From: Mycetocola manganoxydans
Lineage (GTDB): Bacteria; Actinomycetota; Actinomycetes; Actinomycetales; Microbacteriaceae
DNA length: 64,000 bases
NCBI RefSeq assembly: GCF_003667545.1
Contig: NZ_RCUV01000009.1
Span: 1-64,000, forward strand
Reading direction: 5' to 3'
Both the position numbers and the translations under genes were made by a program. Position 1 is the stretch's first letter, and every line of letters begins with the position of its first letter. Shown here in pieces: positions 1-9,551 of this stretch. The notes below the pieces were generated by a model. That model saw only the letters and a program-made list of their open reading frames with translations. It did not search any database and was not told where the DNA came from.

Positions 1-2
1 CC

Positions 3-491
3 CGCTCCACCGACACCCCCACCGTCTCCGGCGCCTCCCCCACCGTCATCGTCCGCGTCGACGCCGACGTCCTCGAACGAGAACACGGCACCGGGCAGAT
101 CGTCGGAATCCCCGACCCGATCCCCTCCTCCGCGATCAAACAACTCCTCTGCGACAGCAGCACCATCCCCGTCTACCTCAAACCCGACGGTGGTATCGCC
201 GCGATCGGCACCGAGAAACGCACCTTCAACCGCACCCAACGCGCCGGAATGATCGCCCGTGACGGACCTACCTGCGCCCTCCCCAACTGCAACATCCCCG
301 CCACCGCCTGCGAAGCCCACCACATCGAGGAGTACCACACCGGCGGCCCCACCCACGTCGACAACGGCATCCTGCTCTGCTGGTTCCACCACCACATGGT
401 CGACACCAACATCTTCACCATCACCACCACCACCGGAAAACCCGTCATCACCGCCCCCGACTGGCTCACCCACCGCCCCTACTTCCACTGA
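3..491 (+). CDS. HNH endonuclease, DUF222/13E12 repeat family, 3' end only
   Basis: The reading frame is open from the first bases of the window to a TGA at 489-491, so the N-terminal part (normally the DUF222 domain) lies outside. The visible 162 residues end in a typical HNH module encoded around 282-405: a Cys pair, CEAHHIEEYHTGG, then an Asn (VDNGILLC) and FHHHMV. This is the standard C-terminal layout of the actinobacterial 13E12 repeat family. These genes are usually multicopy and their physiological role is unknown; nuclease activity is inferred from the HNH fold. The coding strand is unusually C-rich, as is common in this family. Confidence 0.88.
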   Translation, partial: RSTDTPTVSGASPTVIVRVDADVLEREHGTGQIVGIPDPIPSSAIKQLLCDSSTIPVYLKPDGGIAAIGTEKRTFNRTQRAGMIARDGPTCALPNCNIPATACEAHHIEEYHTGGPTHVDNGILLCWFHHHMVDTNIFTITTTTGKPVITAPDWLTHRPYFH

Positions 492-612
492 CACCACGGA
501 GCAGAGAAACAACACCCAGCCGGCGACATCCATCGACCCGTCCTGAGCGCGAACGGACAAATTTCACGGTCTCGAGGTCGCGCCGACGCACCGTAGTGGC
601 ACACTGACTTCT

Positions 613-2400
613 ATGGCGGTTCCGATCGAGGACTATGCACTGATCAGTGATTGCTACACGGCTGCACTCGTTGCGAAGAGCGGAAGCATCGACTGGCTCT
701 GCATGCCGCGTTACGACTCCCCCTCGATGTTCGGTGCGCTCCTCGGCACCGAGGACAACGGACGCTGGCTCCTCGCGCCAGCAGAGGATGGTGCGACAGC
801 GACGCGCCGGTACGACGGCGATTCGTTCACCCTCGTCACCACCTGGACGACGCCGACCGGAGTCGTCGACGTCGTCGATGTGATGCCGCGCAGCGACCAT
901 CGAGCCGACGTGATCCGCCGTGTCCGCTGTCTTCACGGCACGGTCACCATGCGGCAGCAACTCCGGGTTCGGTTCGGATACTCGACGGCGATGCCGTGGG
1001 TCCGCAAACTGCACGAAGGGAACGGGACGGCCCTCCTCGCGGTCGCCGGCCCCGACGCGGTGATCATCCGGGGTCCCGAGCTATTCGCCGCCGACCACGA
1101 GCACGCGGGAACCTTCGACGTGATCGACGGCGAGACGGTCGACATCACGATGACGTGGTTCCCGTCACACCGGGAGCCTCCTCCCCCGTCGCGAGTCGAC
1201 GACCAGGTCGCCCTCACGGCAGACTGGTGGCGTAACTGGGCGTCGATCCTCGAGCAACACGGTGCATACGCCGACGAGGTCGCCCGGTCACTGCTCATCA
1301 TGCGGGCGCTGACTCATGAGGAGACCGGTGGGATCGTGGCTGCCGCGACGACGTCCCTGCCGGAGGACTTCGGTGGAAGCCGCAACTGGGACTACCGATA
1401 CGTCTGGCTCAGGGACGCTTCGCTCACGGTCACGGCGCTCGTCTCCTGCGGGATCACCGAGGGCGTCGACCGCTGGAGGCTCTGGCTGCTCCGGGCGATC
1501 GCCGGCGACCCGAAGGACGTGCAGATCATGTACGGGCTCGGTGGCGAGCGCGACCTGCTCGAGCGTGAACTGCCCCATCTTCCCGGATATGACGGTGCTG
1601 CACCCGTGCGAATCGGCAACGGAGCCGCTCTCCAGTTCCAGTCCGATGTGATCGGTGAAGTGATGGTCGCCCTGCACGACGCCCGGGTCGCCGGCGTACC
1701 GGAAACCCCCTACTCCTGGGCTCTGCAACGTGCCCTCGTCAGCTTTATGGAGACGCATTGGCAGGCTCCGGATCAGGGCATCTGGGAGATCCGGGGAGAA
1801 CCGCAGCGTTTCACCCATTCCCGCGTCATGATGTGGGCGGCTTTCGACCGGGCGATCGCGGCGGTCACCGAGTTCGGGCTCGAAGGACCCGTCGATCGGT
1901 GGATCGAGTTACGCGCGCTCATTCGCGAGGAGATCGAGTCGGAGGGCTACGACCCGGCGCGCAACAGCTACACCCAGTACTACGGAACGACGGAGGTCGA
2001 CGCCTCGCTCCTGCAACTGGTCGACGTCGGTTACTGCCGGGCAGACGACCCGCGGATGCTCGGGACCGTCGCCGCGATCGAAAGCGACCTCCTACGCGAC
2101 GGATTGCTCCTGCGCTACCGCACGCAGACGGGGGTGGATGGCTTACCGGGCGACGAGCATCCGTTCCTCGCGTGTTCGTTCTGGCTGGTGTGCCAGTACG
2201 CACGAACGGGCAGACTCGTCGAGGCCCGGGCGCTGATGGACCGGCTGGTCGGATTCGCCAACGACGTCGGGCTGCTCTCGGAGGAGTACGACGTCACGAT
2301 CGGGCGCCAGGCGGGCAACACCCCACAAGCGTTCTCCCATCTTGCTCTCGTCCTCGCCGCGAAGGCGATCCGCGCCGGAGAATCGGGGGCTTACGGCTGA
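613..2400 (+). CDS. Glycoside hydrolase family 15 protein (trehalase/glucoamylase-like)
   Basis: This 595-residue protein starts with the PIEDYALISDC...SIDWLCMPRYDSPS block of the trehalase-like N-terminal domain (about 1-200), followed by an alpha/alpha-barrel. The barrel carries RNWDYRYVWLRDAS at about residues 257-270 and GNTPQAFSHL near the C-terminus, both hallmarks of bacterial GH15. The actinobacterial branch is best known for trehalases that split trehalose to glucose; a glucoamylase or glucodextranase activity cannot be excluded. There is no signal peptide, so it is probably cytosolic. Length is normal for the family. No strong Shine-Dalgarno sequence precedes the ATG. It converges with the acyltransferase gene downstream. 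Confidence 0.9.
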   Translation: MAVPIEDYALISDCYTAALVAKSGSIDWLCMPRYDSPSMFGALLGTEDNGRWLLAPAEDGATATRRYDGDSFTLVTTWTTPTGVVDVVDVMPRSDHRADVIRRVRCLHGTVTMRQQLRVRFGYSTAMPWVRKLHEGNGTALLAVAGPDAVIIRGPELFAADHEHAGTFDVIDGETVDITMTWFPSHREPPPPSRVDDQVALTADWWRNWASILEQHGAYADEVARSLLIMRALTHEETGGIVAAATTSLPEDFGGSRNWDYRYVWLRDASLTVTALVSCGITEGVDRWRLWLLRAIAGDPKDVQIMYGLGGERDLLERELPHLPGYDGAAPVRIGNGAALQFQSDVIGEVMVALHDARVAGVPETPYSWALQRALVSFMETHWQAPDQGIWEIRGEPQRFTHSRVMMWAAFDRAIAAVTEFGLEGPVDRWIELRALIREEIESEGYDPARNSYTQYYGTTEVDASLLQLVDVGYCRADDPRMLGTVAAIESDLLRDGLLLRYRTQTGVDGLPGDEHPFLACSFWLVCQYARTGRLVEARALMDRLVGFANDVGLLSEEYDVTIGRQAGNTPQAFSHLALVLAAKAIRAGESGAYG

Positions 2401-2415
2401 ACGACTCTTCACACG

Positions 2416-3423
2416 TCAGCGCCGCCCTGCCGCGAGGGCCAACACCCTCTCGAGTGGCCCACGACCGGCAACAGCGCGCCACACACTCGCACCGACGAGG
2501 GAGGCGACGGTGAGCCCGATCAGGAGCGGCCAGCCGGGGTAGCCCGGTCCTCCGGAGTCACGGGCACCCGCCGCCATGGCGAGCACGACGATTTGGGCCG
2601 TGTAGACCGTCAGGGCAAGCGCGCCGGCCGACCCGACCGGCCACAGCACGGTTCGAACCACTCCCGCGAACGGGCCTTCGGACGTTATGAGCAGGAGAAA
2701 ACCAAGGAGAGCAAGCGCGAGTCCCCCCGACCCGAGGATTTCGGCTGTCGATCCGGAATGAGCCGTCGCCGTGACGCCGATGATCAGTGCTGCGCCGCCG
2801 TACCCTGCACCCGCCGCAGTGGCGCCGCCGGCCAGCAACCAGATCTGGGTTCGACGACGGTTCAGGCCTGACCGGGCGGCGATCAGTCCGGCAAGAAGCA
2901 GCGGCATCCAGACCAGGGCGGGATAGGACCCGGTGAGCAGATACTCGCGAAGCACCTCGGGGACGGATGCCGGCGCCCGCTCGCCCGCATCGACCGCGTC
3001 TGCAAGCACAGGAGCACCGAACAGCACGAGGACCGCAACACCCGCCAGTACCGCGCGAGAGGCGAACAGCAGCGGGAGCACGAGAAGAAACATGACCGCG
3101 TAGTAATCGAGAATGATCGCGATCTCGCTCCCGAGTGTCCAGAGGAGGAGCCCGAGGAGAAAGACGAAGAGTGCTCGGATCAGCACCACCTGAACGATCC
3201 GGCCACGTGAACCTCGCGCGGGCGGATCGGAGCCCCCGGAGAGCAATCCCAGTGAGACGCCGGCCAGAGTCGCGAACAGGATCGACGACCGTCCGTCGAC
3301 GAGGAGCTCACTTTCATCGGCTCGCGGCATCGCGTGCGCAGCGAACATGCCGAGGATTGCGAGCCCGCGAGCGATATCGACGGCATCGATCCGGCCGGGA
3401 GTGTCGATTCCCCGGCCGGACAT
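2416..3423 (-). CDS. Membrane acyltransferase-like protein (DUF1624, heparan-alpha-glucosaminide N-acetyltransferase type)
   Basis: The 335-residue protein is almost entirely hydrophobic, with about ten predicted membrane segments. The N-terminus, RIDAVDIARGLAILGMFAAH, is the signature of the DUF1624/HGSNAT catalytic family: Asp-Arg-like start of TM1 and a conserved His at the end of TM1. Family members are thought to move an acetyl group across the membrane to a sugar amine, but the bacterial substrates are unknown. It lies 21 bp upstream (transcription sense) of nothing obvious and downstream of the peptide ABC operon, so it may be its last gene or independent. Confidence 0.8.
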   Translation of the reverse strand: MSGRGIDTPGRIDAVDIARGLAILGMFAAHAMPRADESELLVDGRSSILFATLAGVSLGLLSGGSDPPARGSRGRIVQVVLIRALFVFLLGLLLWTLGSEIAIILDYYAVMFLLVLPLLFASRAVLAGVAVLVLFGAPVLADAVDAGERAPASVPEVLREYLLTGSYPALVWMPLLLAGLIAARSGLNRRRTQIWLLAGGATAAGAGYGGAALIIGVTATAHSGSTAEILGSGGLALALLGFLLLITSEGPFAGVVRTVLWPVGSAGALALTVYTAQIVVLAMAAGARDSGGPGYPGWPLLIGLTVASLVGASVWRAVAGRGPLERVLALAAGRR

Positions 3424-3444
3424 GACGTTATCCCGAGATTCCGG

Positions 3445-5133
3445 TCAGGCGGGCAGGTCGGAAGATCGCAGGTCCGCGAGAACCCGTCGGCGTTCGGCCT
3501 GGGCGATCGGGTCCGGCACGGGGAGGGATGCCAGCAGTCGCTGGGTGTATGGATCTTTCGGTGCGCCGAGCACTTCAGCACCCGTTCCTTCTTCGATCAG
3601 TCTGCCGCGATACAGCACGGCGATCCGGTCCGACAGGATGTCGACGACGGCGAGGTCGTGACTGATGAAGAGGGCAGCGAACCCGAGTTCCTCCTGCAGC
3701 TCGGCGAAGAGCTCGAGCACTCGCGCCTGAACGGAGACATCGAGTGCGGATGTGGGCTCGTCCGCGATGAGCAGCGTCGGGTCGAGCGCGAGGGCACGGG
3801 CGAGGCTCGCACGCTGACGCTGGCCGCCGCTCAGTTCGTGCGGATACCGGGCGCCGTACGCCTTCGGCAATTGCACCGCCTCGAGGAGCTCACCGACGCG
3901 GGTCGACACCGCCCGCTGGTCGAGATCCCTCCGGTGTACGCGGAGCGGTTCAGCGACACATTCCGCGATCGTCAGCAGCGGGTTGAAGCTTGACGCCGGA
4001 TCCTGGAAGACGAAGCCGATCGAACTGCGCAGAGGGCGGAACTTCCGCTCCCGGACACCGTTCATCTCCGTTCCCAGAACCGTCAGGGATCCGCCTGTGA
4101 CCGGAGTGAGTCCCGCGATGGCCCGACCGATGGTTGTTTTTCCGGAGCCGGATTCGCCGACGAGCCCGACGACTTCACCAGGGGCGATGTCGAAGCTGAC
4201 GCCGTCGACAGCGACGAAACCGGGGCGTCCCAACCTCCCGGGGTACTCGATGCGCAGGTCACGTGCCCGCACGACAGGCATTGCTGCGCGGTCGATGGGC
4301 GCTTTGCGCTCGGTCGCTTCGATCCGGGAGCCGATCCTCGGCACGGCGGCGAGGAGCTTTTTCGTGTACTCGTTCTGCGGGTTTGTGAACAGGGTGAGGG
4401 CATCCGCTTCTTCGACCACCTTGCCCTGGTACATCACCGCGACCCGGTCGGCGAGGTCGGCGACGACACCCATGTTGTGGGTGATGAGCACGATCGACGC
4501 GCCGAACTCGTCACGGCAGCGCCGAAGCAGATCGAGAATTTCGGCCTGCACGGTGACGTCGAGCGCTGTCGTCGGTTCGTCCGCGACGATGAGGCCGGGG
4601 TCGAGGACGAGGGCCATGGCGATGACGACGCGCTGCTTCTGCCCACCCGAGAACTGGTGCGGGTAATAGTCGACCCGGCTTTCGGGATCCGGGATCCCGA
4701 CCTTCGTCAGGATTTCGACGGCCCGAGCCCGGCCGGCCTTGCGGCTGAGCTTCGGATCGTGAGCGCGAAGACCCTCCGCGATCTGCCAGCCGACCGTGTA
4801 GACGGGGTTGAGCGCGGTCGACGGCTCCTGGAACACCATTGAGACGTCAGCCCCGCGGATGCGACGAAGGTCCTCTTTCGACACGGAGACGACGTCGTTC
4901 TCGCTGGCGCCGTCCTTGCTCCGGAGCACGATGGCACCAGCGCGGGTGGCGGTTTCGGGAAGCAGGCCGAGGATCGATTTCGCGGTGACGGTCTTACCGC
5001 TTCCTGACTCGCCCACGATGGCGAGGACTTCGCCCGGTGCGACCGAGAGGCTGACCTTGTCGACAGCCTTCACGGAGCCGGCATCCGTCGCGAACGACAC
5101 ATCGAGGTCACGGATCTGCAGAACGTCGCTCAT
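3445..5133 (-). CDS. Peptide ABC transporter, fused double ATP-binding protein (DppD-DppF type)
   Basis: This 562-residue protein contains two complete ABC-ATPase domains. The first (about 1-265) has Walker A GESGSGKTVT, signature FSGGQKQRV and Walker B IVADEPTTALD. The second (about 285-555) has GESGSGKTTI, LSGGQRQRA and LIADEPTSALD. Each is followed by the oligopeptide-transporter C-terminal motif. It powers uptake through the two adjacent permeases. The frame stays open far upstream, but the start at MSDVLQIRDL is chosen because AAGGA sits five bases before it; it overlaps the permease stop. The fusion replaces the separate D and F subunits of enteric bacteria and is common in actinobacteria. 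Confidence 0.92.
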   Translation of the reverse strand: MSDVLQIRDLDVSFATDAGSVKAVDKVSLSVAPGEVLAIVGESGSGKTVTAKSILGLLPETATRAGAIVLRSKDGASENDVVSVSKEDLRRIRGADVSMVFQEPSTALNPVYTVGWQIAEGLRAHDPKLSRKAGRARAVEILTKVGIPDPESRVDYYPHQFSGGQKQRVVIAMALVLDPGLIVADEPTTALDVTVQAEILDLLRRCRDEFGASIVLITHNMGVVADLADRVAVMYQGKVVEEADALTLFTNPQNEYTKKLLAAVPRIGSRIEATERKAPIDRAAMPVVRARDLRIEYPGRLGRPGFVAVDGVSFDIAPGEVVGLVGESGSGKTTIGRAIAGLTPVTGGSLTVLGTEMNGVRERKFRPLRSSIGFVFQDPASSFNPLLTIAECVAEPLRVHRRDLDQRAVSTRVGELLEAVQLPKAYGARYPHELSGGQRQRASLARALALDPTLLIADEPTSALDVSVQARVLELFAELQEELGFAALFISHDLAVVDILSDRIAVLYRGRLIEEGTGAEVLGAPKDPYTQRLLASLPVPDPIAQAERRRVLADLRSSDLPA

Positions 5134-6182
5134 CATCGTCCTTCGTTCTCGAGGCCGGCGAGTCCGCCTGGGCCTGCGGTCAGGGTACCGCCGGGAACGA
5201 CGGATGTCTCGGCGACGGTTCCCGAGGCGGCGCTCACGGCACGACGGCCGCGCAGTCGCGGATCGGCGAGGTCGTTGAGGCTCTCGCCGACGAGCGTGAC
5301 ACCGAGCACGGTCAGGACGATGGCCAGCCCGGGCGGGATCGACGTCCACCAGATGCCACTGGACACATCGGAGAGCGCCTTGTTGAGGTCGATCCCCCAT
5401 TCTGCCGCCGAGGTCGGCTCGATGCCGAACCCGAGGAACCCGAGCCCGGCGAGGGTGAGGATCGCTTCGGAAGCGTTGAGCGTGAAGATGAGCGGAAGTG
5501 TCCTGGTCGCGTTTCGCAGGACGTGGCGGAACATGATCCGCACGTTGCTCGTGCCGACCACCTTGGCACTCTCGACGTAAGCCTCGGACTTGATCCGGAC
5601 CGTCTCGGCTCGGATGACGCGGAAGTACTGCGGAATGAACACGACCGTGATGGAGATTGCCGCCGCGAAGATTCCGCCCCACAGGCTCGACTGTCCGCCG
5701 GAGATGGCGATCGACATGACGATGGCGAGGAGAAGCGTCGGGAATGCGTAGATCGCGTCGCAGATGACAACAAGGATGCGGTCGAGCCAGCCGCCGAAAT
5801 ATCCGGAGACCAGACCGAGCGCCACGCCGGCGAAGATCGACAGCAGCACGGCGACGACGATCACGCTGAGACCGGTCTGCGCGCCCCAGATCACGCGGGA
5901 GAGCACGTCATAACCGCCGACGGTGGTTCCGAGGAGGTGTTCGGCGCTCGGCGGTCGTTGTGCGCCGAACGAACCGTCGTCGTCACGCAGCTGGCTGAAC
6001 CCGTACGGGGCGAGCAGCGGCGCGAAGAGCGCGGTCAGCACGAAGATGGACGTGAGGACGAGTCCGGCGACCAGCATCCCGCGCTGGATGCCGACGCTCT
6101 GCGAGAGGTGGTGCACGACGGGAAGACGGCGCCAGAGGCTCCGGCGGCTCGAGCCGGTTGCGGTGGTCTGTGGAGTTGCCAT
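5133..6182 (-). CDS. Peptide ABC transporter permease (DppC type)
   Basis: A 349-residue integral membrane protein of the BPD_transp_1 class. It has a cytoplasmic N-terminal tail, a first TM at about 34-55 (MLVAGLVLTSIFVLTALFAP, the OppC-type N-domain) and the five-helix core, with the EAA loop around the ESAKVVGTSNVRIMFRHVLRN segment. Together with the DppB-type partner, two base pairs upstream, it forms the channel for a peptide or other small-molecule importer. Start and stop overlap or abut neighbouring genes, consistent with one transcript: binding protein, DppB, DppC, DppDF. Confidence 0.92.
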   Translation of the reverse strand: MATPQTTATGSSRRSLWRRLPVVHHLSQSVGIQRGMLVAGLVLTSIFVLTALFAPLLAPYGFSQLRDDDGSFGAQRPPSAEHLLGTTVGGYDVLSRVIWGAQTGLSVIVVAVLLSIFAGVALGLVSGYFGGWLDRILVVICDAIYAFPTLLLAIVMSIAISGGQSSLWGGIFAAAISITVVFIPQYFRVIRAETVRIKSEAYVESAKVVGTSNVRIMFRHVLRNATRTLPLIFTLNASEAILTLAGLGFLGFGIEPTSAAEWGIDLNKALSDVSSGIWWTSIPPGLAIVLTVLGVTLVGESLNDLADPRLRGRRAVSAASGTVAETSVVPGGTLTAGPGGLAGLENEGR

Positions 6183-6184
6183 GA

Positions 6185-7306
6185 TCAGTACCTCACTCGC
6201 GGGTCGATGATCGCCGCGATGACATCGACGATGAAGTTGGTCAGGGCGACGATGACGGCGAGGAGCACGACAATGCCCTGGACCGCGACGAAGTCACGAG
6301 CCTGCAGGTACTCGGTCAGCTGGAACCCGAGCCCCTTCCACTCGAAGGTCGTCTCCGTCAGGACGGCTCCGCCGAGGAGGAGGGCGATCTGGAGCCCGAT
6401 GACCGTGATGATGGGGATGAGGGCGGGGCGGTACGCGTGCTTGGTGACGAGACGGAACTCGCTCACGCCGCGCGACCGTCCGGCATCCACGTAATCGGTC
6501 GACAGCGTACCGATGACGTTCGTGCGCACGAGGCGCAGGAAGATACCCGCGGTCAGCAGGCCGAGCGTGAGACCGGGCAGGATCGCGTGCGCGAGCACGT
6601 CACCGAGGATGCCGGGATCTCCGATGCGGAGGGCATCCCAGAGGTAGATGCCGGTCTTGCCCTCGAGCAGTTGCATTTCGAGTTCGGTGTTCGTCGTTCC
6701 TCTGCCGGAAACCGGGAGAACCTTGAGCCAGACGGAGAAGACGAGCTTGAGCAACATGCCGGCGAAGAACACCGGGGTCGCGTAGAAGAGAATCGCAACG
6801 ATGCGGAGGACAGCATCCGGCGCCTTGTCGCGGAAGTATGCAGCGACCATACCGAGCGGGATGCCGACGATGAACGCCACGATGAGCGCGTAGAACGCGA
6901 GCTCGAGTGTCGCCGCACCGTAGGTGAACAGCACCTCGATGACAGGTCGGTTGTCGCTCAGGGTCGTGCCGAAGTCGCCCGTGAATACCTGGCCGATGTA
7001 CTCGAGGTATTGCACGAAGATCGGCCGGTCATATCCGGCTGCGGTGATGCGCTCAGCGAGTTGATCGGCGGTGAGCCGGTCGCCCAGGGCTGCGGTGATC
7101 GGGTCGCCGGTCGTCCGCATGAGGATGAAGACGAGGGTGACGAGGATGAAAACCGTCGGGATGATGAGCAGGAACCGCACAACGAGGTAGCGCCACAAGC
7201 TGCTACCCGGTGCCTTACGCCTGCGTGGGGACGCCGGCGCCGAAGCGGGGTGGCCGCTTTCGTCGGATGCCGGGATGGTGAGAGTACTCAGCGGTCGACC
7301 TGCCAA
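6185..7306 (-). CDS. Peptide ABC transporter permease (DppB type)
   Basis: This 373-residue membrane protein has a basic N-terminal extension of about 35 residues, then the typical DppB start (LWRYLVVRFLLIIPTVFILV) and six predicted TM helices. The EAA-like loop is in DAGRSRGVSEFRLVTKHAYRP. It pairs with the DppC-type permease whose start is 2 bp away. The 74-bp gap to the upstream binding-protein gene contains two hairpins that probably set relative expression. The substrate cannot be read from sequence; dipeptides or oligopeptides are the usual cargo of the family. Confidence 0.92.
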   Translation of the reverse strand: MAGRPLSTLTIPASDESGHPASAPASPRRRKAPGSSLWRYLVVRFLLIIPTVFILVTLVFILMRTTGDPITAALGDRLTADQLAERITAAGYDRPIFVQYLEYIGQVFTGDFGTTLSDNRPVIEVLFTYGAATLELAFYALIVAFIVGIPLGMVAAYFRDKAPDAVLRIVAILFYATPVFFAGMLLKLVFSVWLKVLPVSGRGTTNTELEMQLLEGKTGIYLWDALRIGDPGILGDVLAHAILPGLTLGLLTAGIFLRLVRTNVIGTLSTDYVDAGRSRGVSEFRLVTKHAYRPALIPIITVIGLQIALLLGGAVLTETTFEWKGLGFQLTEYLQARDFVAVQGIVVLLAVIVALTNFIVDVIAAIIDPRVRY

Positions 7307-7318
7307 TCACAAAAGGGT

Positions 7319-7374
7319 GTGCAGGGCGACCGGGTTCGGTCGCCCTGCACAGGGAGCCGGAGATGATCTCCGGC
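7319..7374 (-). promoter_or_regulatory. Two tandem intercistronic hairpins between binding-protein and permease genes
   Basis: A perfect 14-bp stem with a 4-base loop lies at 7319-7350, and a second stem with arms GCCGGAG and CTCCGGC lies at 7356-7374, together filling the gap between the binding-protein stop and the permease start. Hairpins here typically stabilise the upstream message or partly terminate, giving excess binding protein over permease. A short T-rich stretch (CCCTTTT) follows the first stem on the minus strand, so partial termination is plausible. Confidence 0.7.
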
Positions 7375-7380
7375 GGCGGT

Positions 7381-9012
7381 TTACTTGCTCAGCGGTGCGT
7401 AGCGGAACTTGAACGACGCATCGAGGGTGACTCCCTCGACGTCGGATCCGGACACGGCAACCTGTGAGCCCTGAAGGTACGGAACGGTCGAGAGGTCAGC
7501 GGCCACCTTCGCCTGGATCTCCTCGAACATGCTCGCGCGCTCGTCCGGGTCGACGGTCGTCGCCTGCTCGAGGATGAGGTCGTTCACTTCCTGGTTGTTG
7601 TAGTGGTTCGCGAGGAAGTTCTCGATCTGGAAGAACGGCGTGAGGTAGTTGTCACCGTCGGAATAGTCCGGGAACCAACCCAGCTGGTATGCCGGGTAGA
7701 CGTCACTCGAGCGGTCCTCCGAGTACTGAACCCACTCGGTGGTCTGCAGGTTCACCGTGAACAGGCCTGAGGCCTCGAGCTGCGACTTGATCAGCGCGTA
7801 CTCGTCACCCGAGGACGGGCCGTAGTGGTCGTTCGAGTACTGCAGGTTGAGAACGACTGGTTCCGTGATTCCCGCTGCCTCGAGCCGCTCTGCAGCCTTG
7901 TCCTCTGACGGAGCTCCGTCGCCGTCGCCGTAGAGGTCCTTGAGCACGGTCGTTGCTCCGGTCAGGCCTTCAGGCATGAACGAGTAGAGCGGCGTGTATG
8001 TGCCCTTGTAGACCTCTTCCGCGATCTCGTTGCGGTCGATGAGGTCAGCGACGGCCTGGCGGACGGCGAGCGCCTTGGCCGGGTCGGCCTCTGGCGTCGA
8101 CGCACCGAACGGCTGCGTGTTGAAGTTGAAGACGATGTAGCGGATCTCTCCGCCGGGACCCTGGTGGACCGTGACGTCGTCGTTGCTCTCGAGGTCAGCG
8201 GTGTCGGTGGCGCTGAGGCTGCGGAACGCCACGTCGATGTCGCCCTCCTGCACGGCGAGCTTGAGGTTCGACGATTCCGCGTAGTACTTGACGTTGACGG
8301 TCTCGGTCTCAGCCTCACCGAGCAGACCCTGGTAATCAGGGTTCGCCTTGTACGAGATGAGGTTGTTGAAGTCGTAGCTCGCGATCGTGTACTGGCCGGC
8401 GAATGCTTCACCGTCGACGATTTCGTCATCGGGAGTGAGGGAATCTGCGGAGAAGACTTCCTCGTCGACGATCGGGCCGGCCGGGCTCGAGAGGATCTGA
8501 GCGAAGACCTGGTCGTTCTCCTGCTTGAGCTTGAAGACGACGGTGAGTTCGTCCGGGGCCTCGACGCTGTCGAGGTTGTAGAGCAGCGACGCGGGACCGT
8601 TGACGTCGTTGATGGCGAGCTGGCGGTCGAACGAGAACTTGACGTCGGACGACGTGAGTTCGTTGCCGTTCGCCCAGGTCAGCCCTTCCTTGAGGGTCAC
8701 CGTGTACTCGGACGGCGTCGTGAACTCAGCAGACTCCGCGATGTCGGGTTCGACGTCCGGGCTGCCGTACGGGGTGTTCATGAGGAACGGGAATACCTGG
8801 TTCATCACCGCGAAAGAGCCGTTGTCGTACGAACCAGCGGGGTCAAGGGTGGTGACCTTGTCTGTTGTTCCGATCGTGATCGACTTCGCCGCGCCGTCGC
8901 CGGAGGAATTGCTTCCCGACGTTCCGGCACAACCTGAGAGCGCCAGCGCTGTGACGGCGAACGCTGCTGTCGCTGTTGCGACGCGTTTGCCGGTGGTGGA
9001 TGCGGATGCCAT
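7381..9012 (-). CDS. Peptide ABC transporter substrate-binding lipoprotein (SBP family 5)
   Basis: A 543-residue extracellular solute-binding protein. The N-terminus has a basic region, a hydrophobic core and the lipobox LSGC with the lipid-attachment Cys at residue 28, then a Gly/Ser linker. The mature part has the SBP_bac_5 pattern (TTLDPAGSYDNGS, a central DSVEAPDELTVVFKL strand, YNNQEVNDLI near the C-terminus). It captures peptides or related molecules outside the membrane and delivers them to the adjacent permeases. GGGGAG lies seven bases before the ATG. First gene of its operon. Confidence 0.92.
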   Translation of the reverse strand: MASASTTGKRVATATAAFAVTALALSGCAGTSGSNSSGDGAAKSITIGTTDKVTTLDPAGSYDNGSFAVMNQVFPFLMNTPYGSPDVEPDIAESAEFTTPSEYTVTLKEGLTWANGNELTSSDVKFSFDRQLAINDVNGPASLLYNLDSVEAPDELTVVFKLKQENDQVFAQILSSPAGPIVDEEVFSADSLTPDDEIVDGEAFAGQYTIASYDFNNLISYKANPDYQGLLGEAETETVNVKYYAESSNLKLAVQEGDIDVAFRSLSATDTADLESNDDVTVHQGPGGEIRYIVFNFNTQPFGASTPEADPAKALAVRQAVADLIDRNEIAEEVYKGTYTPLYSFMPEGLTGATTVLKDLYGDGDGAPSEDKAAERLEAAGITEPVVLNLQYSNDHYGPSSGDEYALIKSQLEASGLFTVNLQTTEWVQYSEDRSSDVYPAYQLGWFPDYSDGDNYLTPFFQIENFLANHYNNQEVNDLILEQATTVDPDERASMFEEIQAKVAADLSTVPYLQGSQVAVSGSDVEGVTLDASFKFRYAPLSK

Positions 9013-9259
9013 ATCCGTCTCCCCTTCTCTGAGATGTGTGTGGACACGCGACCGAGCAGACAGTGGTCTGCAACATCGCAGTGCTTGGTGTGTTCCTTTA
9101 CTAGCACAGGCAAATGCAGCAGGTGTGCCCGTATGGGCAATGCCACGCCGGATTTACGCATTCGCAACATTACGCCGAAGAAGCTGCGACGGATGCCGCT
9201 CGGCGTCGAATTGAGCACCCCGAGATTGCACCAGGAGCACGAGCGAGCATTTAAATACG

Positions 9260-9294
9260 AAACCCTCGCAACAGAGTGCCTGTTACGAGGGTTT
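9260..9294 (-). terminator. Hairpin terminator downstream of tRNA-Glu
   Basis: Arms AAACCCTCG and CGAGGGTTT (one mismatch inward) continue into AACAG/CTGTT around a 5-base loop. It starts about ten bases after the 3' end of the tRNA-Glu on the minus strand, in the position of its terminator, and could also end transcription reading toward the binding-protein promoter region. Confidence 0.75.
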
Positions 9295-9303
9295 TGTCGG
9301 TTG

Positions 9304-9376
9304 TGACCCCAACGGGATTTGAACCCGTGCTGCCGCCGTGAGAGGGCGGTGTCCTAGGCCGCTAAACGATGGGGCC
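9304..9376 (-). tRNA. tRNA-Glu (anticodon CTC)
   Basis: The minus strand folds as a 73-base cloverleaf. The acceptor stem is GGCCCCA with TGGGGTC (one G-U pair), the anticodon arm is CCGCC-CTCTCAC-GGCGG with anticodon CTC, and the T arm is CACGGG-TTCAAAT-CCCGT type. The discriminator base is A and no CCA is encoded. Confidence 0.95.
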
Positions 9377-9551
9377 GGAAACAACGAGTTCGAGTATGAC
9401 ACACGAATTCGCATCGAACAAATTGGCACGATGACAGTTCTCGTACAGGCAGAAGACGGTCCGAGAAGCCCCGGGAGGTGCCGCATCCTCCCCAATGTCA
9501 AGTCGGGCGCGTCCGCTTGAAAGCCAGCGTGTGAGGGTATTAGCTCAACCT

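Noticed and set aside
3334-3993. 219-codon plus-strand frame
   Set aside because: Antisense to the double ATPase and the acyltransferase gene; no recognisable features.
5134-5682. N-terminal extension of the double ATPase frame
   Set aside because: The 183 extra codons overlap the upstream permease and are Arg-rich out-of-frame sequence; the start at 5133 has a ribosome-binding site.
5523-6494. 323-codon open frame on the plus strand
   Set aside because: It lies antisense to the two permease genes, is rich in Asp/Arg/Glu/His with no domain, and is a typical GC-driven shadow frame.
6437-7366. 309-codon open frame on the plus strand
   Set aside because: Antisense to the DppB-type permease; the composition is that of a complementary-strand shadow.
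9034-9306. 90-codon plus-strand frame upstream of tRNA-Glu
   Set aside because: No ribosome-binding site or domain; it covers the promoter region of the peptide-binding protein gene and the tRNA terminator.
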